Assembly (NCBI RefSeq): GCF_002904295.1
Contig: NZ_PPHG01000014.1
Location: 62,001-126,000 of the forward strand
DNA from: Amycolatopsis sp. CA-128772
GTDB taxonomy: Bacteria > Actinomycetota > Actinomycetes > Mycobacteriales > Pseudonocardiaceae
Direction of reading: 5' to 3'
Length of the DNA: 64,000 nt
Shown here: positions 27,452 to 35,003 of the stretch, piece after piece
Layout of the letters: each line of letters opens with the position of its first letter
Position numbering within the stretch: the stretch's first letter is position 1
The notes under the pieces: model-generated
Told to the model about the DNA's origin: nothing
What the model saw: the letters and a program-made list of their open reading frames with translations, nothing else
The model's database searches: none
Made by a program: the position numbers and the translations under genes

Positions 27452-28414
27452 TCAGTTCTCCGCACGGTGCGGCCATTCCCTGATCATCAGCGCCAAGTGC
27501 CGCACCTGGGGCGATTCCGGTTCCAGGGTGCGGACCGCGGTCAGCAGGTCCGGCAAACCACCGTCGAAACGCTGACACGTTCTCGCGAGAGCGATCACGT
27601 GCAACCGGTCCTCCGAATGGTAGGGGACCACGTCGGCGATCTCCCGGCGCGGGAAAACCTCCAACAGCAAGCGCCTGCTTTGCGGGTTCCGCACGCACGG
27701 AACGGCGAGCAGGGCTTCGACGAGATCGGGGAACAGGTTGTTGCGCGCGTGCGCGACACGAGCCGGCTCCGGCGCGGCGCTCGGCTCGGTACTGTCCTCC
27801 TGGACACCGAGGAGGCGGAGCCACGCCCATGCCGCGTTCTCCCCCGGCTTCACCTTCACCGGGATCCGCCGGTACCCACCGGGGTCGGCGGCCGCATCCT
27901 GGCTGACGACGTCCTGGTAGAGCAGGTCCGACGTGATCAGCGCCAGGTCGGCCTTCGCTTCGTTCTGCGCCACCTTGGCTTCGGGTGCTTCGAGGATGCG
28001 GAACGTGAAGCTCACGGCTTTGCTGACCGAACCGTGGCTGCCCTCCGCCACTTCACCCGCGTGCAGGGCCAGACGGAGCCGCACCTGGGCCTCTTCCGCG
28101 TGCACGTGGTTGTGGCGACGCAGCTCGTCGCGCATACGAGCCGGAAGTCCGGCGACCAGATCCGCCTTCGCGACCTCGGGCGGCAGCAGGATCATCGCGC
28201 CGTCGCCGGTGTTCTCCACGAAACAGGCGTCCCACGGGATGCCCGTCTCGGCGAAGCAGCCCTTGAGGACCCGCCACAGGCCTTCGTGTACCTCGCGCAG
28301 GTGCGCCATGGTCCGGCTCGGGTTGTTGTACCCGGCGACGTCCACGGCCATGATCGTCCGGTGCAGCGCGGCTGGATAGGAAACCACGACACCCTCCCCA
28401 CGTCCCGCCGTCAT
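27452..28414 (-). CDS. Nucleotidyl cyclase-like effector with C-terminal effector-associated domain
   Basis: A 320-residue protein from ATG 28414, which has an AGGGG site (the in-frame GTG at 28432 has none). Residues about 18-190 resemble a class III nucleotidyl cyclase: Asp25 in TIMAVDVAGYNN and Asp71 in FVENTGDGAMILLPP are the two metal-binding positions, followed by RLRLALHAGEVAEG. Residues about 225-320 (LFPDLVEALLAVPCVRNPQSRRLLLEV...RLHVIALARTCQRFDGG) form a helical EAD2-like domain matching the start of the VMAP-like protein. It probably makes or senses a cyclic nucleotide once recruited. Product and even catalytic activity are unproven. It is first in the operon, 97 bases before the VMAP start. 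Confidence 0.72.
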   Translation of the reverse strand: MTAGRGEGVVVSYPAALHRTIMAVDVAGYNNPSRTMAHLREVHEGLWRVLKGCFAETGIPWDACFVENTGDGAMILLPPEVAKADLVAGLPARMRDELRRHNHVHAEEAQVRLRLALHAGEVAEGSHGSVSKAVSFTFRILEAPEAKVAQNEAKADLALITSDLLYQDVVSQDAAADPGGYRRIPVKVKPGENAAWAWLRLLGVQEDSTEPSAAPEPARVAHARNNLFPDLVEALLAVPCVRNPQSRRLLLEVFPRREIADVVPYHSEDRLHVIALARTCQRFDGGLPDLLTAVRTLEPESPQVRHLALMIREWPHRAEN

Positions 28415-28493
28415 TGTCCCAGACCCCTGCACGCTCGGCCATGTTCGCGCAGGGCGTTACGCGGAAACCGGACCTTCTTGACCTTGTTTCGTC

Positions 28494-28499
28494 CATAAT
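28494..28499 (+). promoter_or_regulatory. -10 element of the LtrA gene, probably leaderless
   Basis: CATAAT ends five bases before the GTG start at 28505 and no ribosome site precedes that start. A TTGACC lies at 28479-28484 but is too close for a standard -35. Confidence 0.35.
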
Positions 28500-28504
28500 T
28501 CGTC

Positions 28505-29710
28505 GTGCCCACGAGACGCCTGCACCTGGTGAGCGCGGATGAAGACCACCGCGTCTCGACCATCGAGCTGTTCTTCGACCTGGTCTTCGTCTACGCCATC
28601 ACCCAGACCACCCAGCTGATGGCCGACCACCTGAGCCCCGTCGGGGTGGGGCAGGGGCTGGCCATGCTCGCCGTTCTTTGGTGGTGCTGGTGCAGCTACG
28701 CCTGGCTCGGGAACACCATCCACGTCGACCACGGGGTCGCGCGGCTGGCGATGTTCGGGGCCATGGGCGTGATGTTCCTGGTGTCGCTGACCATCCCGGA
28801 AGCCTTCGTCGATCATCCCGGTGGGCTCTACGCGCCCGCGCTGTTCGTCGTCTGCTACGCGCTCGTGCGGCTGTTGCACCTCGTTGCCTACTTGGGTGCC
28901 GCGCAGCACGATCCGGGGTTGCGGCGGGTTCTGCTCAAGATGTTCGTCGGGTTGCTGCCGAGTGTCGGGCTGCTCGGGGTGGCCGCGTTCCTGAGCGGGC
29001 CCTGGCAGCTGGGGTTGTGGGCGGCGGCCTTGGGAATCGATTACCTCAACGTCTACCTCGCCGGGCCGGAAGGGTGGCGGCTCAACGCGCCCGCGCACTT
29101 CGCCGAGCGGTTCGGGCTCATCGTGATCATCGCGCTCGGGGAGTCGATCGTGGCGATCGGCATCGGGATCGGGGCGCTGCCGATGTCGTGGCTGATCGCC
29201 GGCGGGGCCGTGTGCGGGCTCGCGCTGGCCGCGGGGATGTGGTGGGCGTACTTCGACGTCGTCGCGCGCGTCTCCGAGCACCGGCTGACCCGCGCGACCG
29301 GCATCGAGCGCGCGAAGCTCGCCACCGACTCCTACACCTTCCTGCACCTGCCGCTGATCGCCGGGATCGTGCTGGTCGCGCTCGGCCTGAAGAAGTCCCT
29401 CCTCTACCTCGCCGACACCGAGCACCACACCCCCGGTGAAGCGCTGCACGGCGTGCCGATCTGGACGCTGACCGGCGGCCTCGCGCTCTACCTGATCGCG
29501 CTCAGCTCCCTGCGCAAGCGCAACCTCGGCAGCTGGAACCACCAGCGGCTGGTCGTCGGCGTGCTGCTGGTCGCGGCGACGCCGTTGCTGGAGCACGTGC
29601 CCGCCGCCGTGTTGCTGCTGGTCGTCGCCGGGGTCGTGCTCGGGCTCATCACCTTCGAACGGCTGCGCTTCGCCGAATGGCGCAAGAACGTGCACACCGC
29701 CCACTCGTAA
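28505..29710 (+). CDS. Low-temperature-requirement protein A (LtrA) family membrane protein
   Basis: A 401-residue protein with about ten membrane helices. It opens with the LtrA signature STIELFFDLVFVYAITQTTQLM and has the internal repeat FGLIVIIALGESIVAIG and KLATDSYTFLHLPLIAGIVLVALGLK. The family is named after a Listeria gene required for growth in the cold; its biochemical role is unknown. The gene is divergent from the cyclase operon and seems independent of it. Confidence 0.88.
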   Translation: MPTRRLHLVSADEDHRVSTIELFFDLVFVYAITQTTQLMADHLSPVGVGQGLAMLAVLWWCWCSYAWLGNTIHVDHGVARLAMFGAMGVMFLVSLTIPEAFVDHPGGLYAPALFVVCYALVRLLHLVAYLGAAQHDPGLRRVLLKMFVGLLPSVGLLGVAAFLSGPWQLGLWAAALGIDYLNVYLAGPEGWRLNAPAHFAERFGLIVIIALGESIVAIGIGIGALPMSWLIAGGAVCGLALAAGMWWAYFDVVARVSEHRLTRATGIERAKLATDSYTFLHLPLIAGIVLVALGLKKSLLYLADTEHHTPGEALHGVPIWTLTGGLALYLIALSSLRKRNLGSWNHQRLVVGVLLVAATPLLEHVPAAVLLLVVAGVVLGLITFERLRFAEWRKNVHTAHS

Positions 29711-29747
29711 CCGACCCCGCACTGGCGCGATCCCGCCTCGCGGGTTA

Positions 29748-29765
29748 ACCTACTCGCGAGTAGGT
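29748..29765. promoter_or_regulatory. 18-bp palindromic operator upstream of acyl-CoA dehydrogenases
   Basis: ACCTACTCG and CGAGTAGGT form a perfect 9-bp-arm palindrome, 18 bases upstream of the likely start at 29784. Its size and symmetry fit a TetR-family operator for fatty-acid genes. No matching regulator is adjacent. Confidence 0.6.
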
Positions 29766-29783
29766 AACGGGATGGAGGGCCAC

Positions 29784-31106
29784 ATGGCTGCGCCAAGGAA
29801 ACGGGACGCGATGGGCTGGGGCCTGTCCGCGCTGACCCGGCTGGCCGGGAGCAAGGTCGTCGATCGGGCGGGGCTGCGCAAGCCGCTCGAGGGCCTGGTC
29901 ACCGCGGGAACCCGCAACGGCTTCCGCGTCGCGGGCGCGGCGACCCGGTCGTTCAAGTCGGTGCAGAAGCTGGGCAAGCCCGCCCGGCTGGCCCCGGCCG
30001 CCGACACCGGGCTGTTCGACCTCACGCCGACCGAGGACCAGCAGCTCATCGTGGAGACGGTGACGGAGTTCGCCGCCGAGCAGCTGCGCCCGGCCGCCGC
30101 GGACGCCGACGCCAAGCTCGCGGCACCCGAAGGGCTGCTGACGCGGGCCGCGGAGCTGGGCATCAGCCTGGTCGGCATCCCCGAGGAGCTCGGCGGCGTC
30201 GGCACGGAACGCTCGGTGGTGACCAACGCGCTCGTCGCGGAAGCGCTTGCCCACGGCGACCTCGGCCTGGCCGTCGCGGTGCTCGCGCCGTCCGCGGTCA
30301 GCACCGCGCTGGTCAGCTGGGGCGACGAGCAGCAACAGGCGGACTACCTGCCGGCGTTCGTCGGCGAGCACGTGCCGGCCGCGGCGCTGGCCTTGCAGGA
30401 ACAGAAAGCGCTGTACGACCCCTTCAAGCCGGCAGCGAAGGCGCGCCGCACCCCGAAGGGCTACCAGCTCGACGGCGTCAAGACGCTGGTCCCGCGCGCG
30501 ACGCAGGCGGAGCTGTTCATCGTGTCGGCCGACCTGGAAGGCCGCGGCCCGGCGCTGTTCCTCGTCGAGTCGTCGAACGCGGGCGTGTCCATCGAGACCG
30601 AGCCGGCGATGGGCCTGCGCGGCGCCGCGACGGGCCGGCTGCACCTGGAGCAGGTGGCGCTGCCGGCGGGCGCGCTGCTCGGCGGCGGGAAGGCGGACGT
30701 CTTCGCCGAGGTGGTGCGGCTGTCGCGGCTCGGCTGGGCCGCGCTGGCCGCCGGCACCGCGAAGGCCGTCCTCGACTACGTCGTCCCCTACGTCAACGAG
30801 CGGGTGGCGTTCGGCGAGCCGATCAGCCACCGGCAGGCGGTGGCGTTCTCCGTCGCCGACATCGCGATCGAGCTGGAGGGCCTGCGCCTGGTGACGCTGC
30901 GCGCGGCGGCGCGGGCGGAGCAGGGCAAGTCCTACGCCCGCGAAGTTGCGCTGGCGCGGAAGCTGGCCGTGGACAAGGGCATGCAGATCGGCAGCGCGGG
31001 CGTGCAGCTGCTCGGCGGGCACGGCTTCGTCAAGGAGCACCCGGTCGAGCGCTGGTACCGGGACCTGCGCGCCATCGGCGTCATGGAAGGCGCCGTCCTT
31101 CTCTAA
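29784..31106 (+). CDS. Acyl-CoA dehydrogenase-like protein, degenerate/short C-terminus
   Basis: About 440 residues from ATG 29784, which is preceded by GGAGGG; the ATG at 29772 overlaps that site and is rejected. An extra about 75-residue N-terminal stretch precedes the acyl-CoA dehydrogenase fold (LTPTEDQQLIVETVTEFAAEQLRP). The usual T-E-P-x-x-G-S-D flavin/substrate segment is missing: the region reads AAALALQEQKALYDPFKP. The protein ends MEGAVLL right after the position of the catalytic Glu, lacking the last about 20 residues (EGTxQIQ...). It may be the non-catalytic partner of the complete dehydrogenase encoded 20 bases downstream, as in alpha2beta2 FadE pairs of mycobacteria. That pairing is inference. 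Confidence 0.8.
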   Translation: MAAPRKRDAMGWGLSALTRLAGSKVVDRAGLRKPLEGLVTAGTRNGFRVAGAATRSFKSVQKLGKPARLAPAADTGLFDLTPTEDQQLIVETVTEFAAEQLRPAAADADAKLAAPEGLLTRAAELGISLVGIPEELGGVGTERSVVTNALVAEALAHGDLGLAVAVLAPSAVSTALVSWGDEQQQADYLPAFVGEHVPAAALALQEQKALYDPFKPAAKARRTPKGYQLDGVKTLVPRATQAELFIVSADLEGRGPALFLVESSNAGVSIETEPAMGLRGAATGRLHLEQVALPAGALLGGGKADVFAEVVRLSRLGWAALAAGTAKAVLDYVVPYVNERVAFGEPISHRQAVAFSVADIAIELEGLRLVTLRAAARAEQGKSYAREVALARKLAVDKGMQIGSAGVQLLGGHGFVKEHPVERWYRDLRAIGVMEGAVLL

Positions 31107-31119
31107 GCTTCTGAAAGGC

Positions 31120-31135
31120 GTTAACGATGATTAAC
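31120..31135 (+). promoter_or_regulatory. Palindrome over the start codon of the second acyl-CoA dehydrogenase
   Basis: GTTAA-CGATGA-TTAAC encloses the ATG at 31127. It resembles the GTTARCG-NN-CGYTAAC sites seen elsewhere in the window. Binding here could block translation or transcription between the two dehydrogenase genes; a chance match is possible. Confidence 0.3.
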
Positions 31136-32332
31136 CTGGAAGTTCCGAAGAAGGCCGGCGCGCTGATCAACCAGGCTTACCAGGCCGCGGCCGAGGTGTT
31201 CCGGCCGATCTCGCGCAAGTACGACCGCGCGGAACACACGTACCCGGCCGAGCTCGACATGTTCGCGGCGCTGCTGGACGGCCTCAACTCCTCCGGCGAG
31301 GGCGGCGCGGGCGCGGCGGGTGTGCGCCGCTCCGGCTCCGACGAAAAGGAGAAGGGCAACCGCAACGGCGCCAACCTGAACGTCGTCCTCGGCACGATCG
31401 AGATGTGCTGGGGCGACGTCGGCCTGCTGCTGTCGATGCCGCGCCAGGGCCTGGGCAACGCGGCGATCGGCTCGGTGGCGACGGACGAGCAGCTCGAGCG
31501 GTTCGCCGGCATGTGGGCGGCGATGGCGATCACCGAGCCGTCCTTCGGCTCGGACTCGGCGGCGGTCAGCACGACGGCGAAGCTGGATGGCGACCACTAC
31601 GTGCTGAACGGCGAGAAGATCTTCGTGACGTCGGGCGAGCGCGCGGACGCGGTGGTCGTGTGGGCGACCTTGGACAAGTCCAAGGGCCGCGCGGCGATCA
31701 AGTCGTTCGTGGTGGAGAAGGGCACGCCGGGCTTCGAGGTGGTGCGCACCGAGCACAAGCTCGGCATCCGCGCTTCGGACACGGCGGTGCTGCGCTTCGA
31801 GAACTGCCGCGTGCCGCGCGAAAACCTGCTGGGCACACCGGAGATCGACACGGCCAAGGGTTTCGCGGGCGTCATGCAGACGTTCGACAACACCCGCCCG
31901 CTGGTGGCGGCGATGGCGATCGGCGTGGCCCGGGCAGCTCTGGACGAGACGCGCGAGATCCTCACCGCCGCCGGAGTCGAGATCGACTACGACCGCCCGG
32001 CAAACGCCCAGCACGCGGCCGCGGCGGAGTTCCTCCGTCTGGAAGCGGACTACGAGTCGGCGTACCTGCTGACGCTGGAATCGGCGTGGATGGCGGACAA
32101 CCGCAAGCCGAACTCCCTGCAGGCGTCGATGGCGAAGGCCAAGGCGGGGCGCTCGGTGGTGGAGATCGCGCTGAAGTGCGTCGAGCTGACCGGGGCGTAC
32201 AGCGAGGAGTCGCTGCTCGAGAAGTGGGCGCGGGACGCGAAGATCCTGGACATCTTCGAGGGGACGCAGCAGATCCAGCAGCTCATCGTCGCGCGGCGGA
32301 TTCTCGGGAAGACGTCGGCGGAACTCAAGTAG
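31127..32332 (+). CDS. Acyl-CoA dehydrogenase (complete)
   Basis: A 401-residue dehydrogenase with the standard features: flavin/substrate segment AITEPSFGSDSAAV, beta-domain LNGEKIFVTSGERAD, and the C-terminal base region DAKILDIFEGTQQIQQLIVARRILGK. It oxidises an acyl-CoA to the 2-enoyl-CoA with FAD, passing electrons to electron-transfer flavoprotein. It shares a transcript with the degenerate paralogue upstream. A hairpin terminator follows at 32340. Confidence 0.92.
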   Translation: MINLEVPKKAGALINQAYQAAAEVFRPISRKYDRAEHTYPAELDMFAALLDGLNSSGEGGAGAAGVRRSGSDEKEKGNRNGANLNVVLGTIEMCWGDVGLLLSMPRQGLGNAAIGSVATDEQLERFAGMWAAMAITEPSFGSDSAAVSTTAKLDGDHYVLNGEKIFVTSGERADAVVVWATLDKSKGRAAIKSFVVEKGTPGFEVVRTEHKLGIRASDTAVLRFENCRVPRENLLGTPEIDTAKGFAGVMQTFDNTRPLVAAMAIGVARAALDETREILTAAGVEIDYDRPANAQHAAAAEFLRLEADYESAYLLTLESAWMADNRKPNSLQASMAKAKAGRSVVEIALKCVELTGAYSEESLLEKWARDAKILDIFEGTQQIQQLIVARRILGKTSAELK

Positions 32333-32339
32333 ACGTCAC

Positions 32340-32380
32340 AAAGGGGCCCCTCACGGCGAAACGCCATGAGGGGCACCTTT
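32340..32380. terminator. Hairpin terminator, convergent genes
   Basis: AAAGGGGCCCCTCA pairs with TGAGGGGCACCTTT with one mismatch around a 13-base loop. It ends in T-rich sequence on both strands, between the convergent acyl-CoA dehydrogenase and alpha/beta hydrolase genes. Confidence 0.7.
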
Positions 32381-32386
32381 CTGCGC

Positions 32387-33448
32387 TCAGGAACCAGCGA
32401 CCTGGTCGTCCAGGAACTCGTCCAGATAGCGCCAAGTCGTGCCGCGGGCCTTCCTCCCGGTCAGGACGCCCAGGTGGCCACCAGGAGCCGTCTTGAAGCG
32501 GACTTCCGGGGCCTTGTCCAGGAGCTCCACCACCCGCTCCACCGACGGGCGCGGAGCTATCGTGTCGTTCTCGCCCGCCACCACCAGGGCCGGCACGCGG
32601 ACCGACGACAGGGAAATGATGCGGCCGTTGAGGTCCACCTTGCCCTCCGCCAGGTCGTTCGTGCGGAACAGGCGGTGGTACAGCTGGCCGAACGTGCGCC
32701 CGGGGTAGGCGTACATGTTGCTCATGAAGTGGTCGACCGCCTCGATCTGGGCGAGGTAGTCGCGGTCGTCGAGGTTCTTCAGGATCGCCAGGGGCTTCGT
32801 GATTTCCTTGCTGATGCCCGTCGCGCGGAAGACGCGGCTGACCAAATAGGACGGTGCGCCGCCGAACACGCGGTAGATCGGGGTCAGGAGGTGGCCGTTG
32901 GTCAGGTCGACCAGCGGGCGGAACGGGGCCACGATGGGGATCGCCGTGAAGTCCACCGGCGAGCCGATCGCGGTGATCGACGCGATCGGCAGGTCCGGCT
33001 GGTCGGCGTTCACCAGCAACGAGAAGATGCCGCCGAGCGACCACGACACCAGGTGCACGGCCTGGCCGCCCGCGTCCGCGCTCACCTTGCGGATCGCCCG
33101 CGGCAGCACCTCGTCGATCCAGTGCTCGATGCCCAGGCGGCGGTCGGAGAACGCGACCATGCCGTAGTCGACGAGGTAGGCGTTGCGGCCGCCCTCGACC
33201 AGGTGCTCGATCAGGCTGCAGCCGCGGCGCAGGTCGAAGCAGATCGCCGGCGCGGCCAGCGGCGGCACCAGCAGGACCGGCGGCCCGGACACCGGGCGGC
33301 TGCTGTGCGTCATCCGGTACAGCGACCGGTTGGGGCCCTGGTCGATCAGCACCCGCGGCATCGGGCGCAGGTCGGCGACGCCGCCGTGCAGCACCTTGCC
33401 GACCACGTTCGACGCCGCGGCGGCCAGCCGTGCGGGTGGTGAAGCCAT
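32387..33448 (-). CDS. Alpha/beta hydrolase, PHA synthase (PhaC)-like
   Basis: From ATG 33448 (GGAGG site) the protein has 353 residues. The fold resembles PhaC-type proteins: PVLLVPPLAAPAICFDLRRG, the nucleophile elbow HLVSWSLGGIFS, the acid in VVAGENDTIAPR and the His in PGGHLGVLTG. True PHA synthases have Cys at the nucleophile (G-x-C-x-G); here it is Ser, so a hydrolase or acyltransferase is more likely than a polymerase. No phasin or PHA genes are adjacent. Confidence 0.78.
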   Translation of the reverse strand: MASPPARLAAAASNVVGKVLHGGVADLRPMPRVLIDQGPNRSLYRMTHSSRPVSGPPVLLVPPLAAPAICFDLRRGCSLIEHLVEGGRNAYLVDYGMVAFSDRRLGIEHWIDEVLPRAIRKVSADAGGQAVHLVSWSLGGIFSLLVNADQPDLPIASITAIGSPVDFTAIPIVAPFRPLVDLTNGHLLTPIYRVFGGAPSYLVSRVFRATGISKEITKPLAILKNLDDRDYLAQIEAVDHFMSNMYAYPGRTFGQLYHRLFRTNDLAEGKVDLNGRIISLSSVRVPALVVAGENDTIAPRPSVERVVELLDKAPEVRFKTAPGGHLGVLTGRKARGTTWRYLDEFLDDQVAGS

Positions 33449-33576
33449 TGTTCTCGCGCCTCCTGGAAACGGACTCGGAGGCAATCTTGCCGGGCGAAGC
33501 GGGCGGACTCAACAGCGTACTGCCCGCAAGCACCCGGCAAGCACGTCCAAATCGGACGGTCGCTAGGCCGTCCGAG

Positions 33577-34422
33577 TTACTCCGCGCCCGTTCCCGGGGC
33601 ACTTTCGGCGGCCCGCGCTTCGTAGGCCGCGCGGGCCGGGGAATGGGCTGCCGAAGCCAAAAGCCGGTCCGCCTTCAGCGCCCGCGAGAGCACTTCACCG
33701 AACCTCCGCGGGAGCAGCCGGGTGAGCTTGCCCATAGTGCCCACCGAGCGGGGCACGTAGACGTCGAAACGAGGCTTGCGCAGCGTGGATACGATGGCAT
33801 CGGCCACATCTTCCGGCCGCGAGGACTTGAACAGCTTCGCCTCGCCGAGGCCGCTCGCCAGCTCCGTCCGCACGATCGCCGGCATCACGCACGAGACGTG
33901 CACGCCGCTGCCGTGCAGTTCCAGGTGCACCGCCTCGGACAGCCCGACGACGGCGTGCTTGGTGGCGCAGTAGGTGGCCGCGCCGGGGAAGCCGGCCTTG
34001 CCCGCGAACGAGGCGATGTTGACGATGTGCCCGCTGCGCCGCGGCCGCATCCGCCGCACCGCCTCGCGGGTGCCGTGGATGACGGCGTGCAGGTTGATCT
34101 CCAGCTGACGCCGGGTCGTCGCGTCGCTCTCCGACTCGAGCTCGCCGAGCGGCATGATGCCGGCGTTGTTGATCAGCACGTCGATCCGGCCGTGACGGCG
34201 TTCGACCTCGTCGAGGAACTCGGTGAAGCCGCGGATGTCGGTGACGTCCAGCGGCAGCGCGTCGGCGCCGAGCTCGCCAGCGGTCTTCTCGGCCCGGACC
34301 TGGTCGAGGTCGCCGATCACCACCTTCGCGCCCAGCCGGGACAGCGCCGACGCGGTCGCCGCGCCGATGCCCTGCCCGCCGCCGGTGATGACGACGACCT
34401 TGCCCGCGAACTCCTCGGCCAT
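33577..34422 (-). CDS. Short-chain dehydrogenase/reductase
   Basis: From ATG 34422, with GGAGGAG in front, 281 residues. The Rossmann motif is TGGGQGIG near residue 14; NNAG follows in LINNAGIMPLGE and the catalytic Tyr-Lys in YCATK. Classical SDR with a C-terminal extension of about 30 residues. An oxidoreductase for a hydroxyl or keto compound, substrate unknown. It follows the alpha/beta hydrolase gene's start by about 130 bases on the same strand, so the two may be transcribed together. Confidence 0.88.
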   Translation of the reverse strand: MAEEFAGKVVVITGGGQGIGAATASALSRLGAKVVIGDLDQVRAEKTAGELGADALPLDVTDIRGFTEFLDEVERRHGRIDVLINNAGIMPLGELESESDATTRRQLEINLHAVIHGTREAVRRMRPRRSGHIVNIASFAGKAGFPGAATYCATKHAVVGLSEAVHLELHGSGVHVSCVMPAIVRTELASGLGEAKLFKSSRPEDVADAIVSTLRKPRFDVYVPRSVGTMGKLTRLLPRRFGEVLSRALKADRLLASAAHSPARAAYEARAAESAPGTGAE

Positions 34423-34481
34423 GGCGACTCCTCCGTCTGTTGGCACCGCGTCAACAGTGTCGCCCGTCGCGCCGCGTCGCG

Positions 34482-34994
34482 CTACCCCACGCGCTGCTGC
34501 AACACCTGACCGACCCAGTCGTCGACGGCGAACTGCACGGTCGGCTCGAACCCGTGACCCTCGTAGTACCGCTGCAGTTCGCCGTCGCCGCCGGCCCAGC
34601 AGTCGACGCGCACGAGGTCGATGCCGCGCCGCCGCGCCTCGTCGAGCGCGTACTCGATGAGGCGCCCGCCGACGCGCCGCCCGGTGAACCGCCGGGACGT
34701 GATCAGCAATCGGACATACAGTTCACGCTCGTTAACCGCCGGGACGTGCGGGTCGTGCTCCTCCGAGACGATCAGCGCGCCGGCAGCCTCGCCGTCGACG
34801 ACCGCGATGCGCAGGCCCGGGTCCGCGGCCATGCCCTTGACCCGCTCGACGCGCCGGGGGACGCGGCTCCACGGTTCGGTCCCCCACTGCTTAGAGCTGC
34901 CGCGCGCGACGAGCCACTCGACGGCTTCGTCGAAGAAGCGCAGCAGCGTGTCGGCGTCCCCGGAGTCACCCGATCGGATGACGGTGTTGTCCAT
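34482..34994 (-). CDS. GNAT-family N-acetyltransferase
   Basis: A 170-residue GNAT protein with acetyl-CoA-binding motif A ITSRRFTGRRVGGRLIEYALDEAR and the C-terminal YYEGHGFEP. It lies 9 bases after the methionine aminopeptidase gene on the same strand, so the two may be transcribed together. N-terminal protein acetylation is tempting given that neighbour but not supported by the sequence. The gene contains one exact copy of the dispersed 12-mer at 34706-34717. Confidence 0.85.
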   Translation of the reverse strand: MDNTVIRSGDSGDADTLLRFFDEAVEWLVARGSSKQWGTEPWSRVPRRVERVKGMAADPGLRIAVVDGEAAGALIVSEEHDPHVPAVNERELYVRLLITSRRFTGRRVGGRLIEYALDEARRRGIDLVRVDCWAGGDGELQRYYEGHGFEPTVQFAVDDWVGQVLQQRVG

Positions 34995-35003
34995 TTCCTC
35001 TGT

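Noticed and set aside
32387..33448. Polyhydroxyalkanoate synthase phaC
   Set aside because: The nucleophile is Ser in SWSLGG rather than Cys, and no other PHA genes are nearby.
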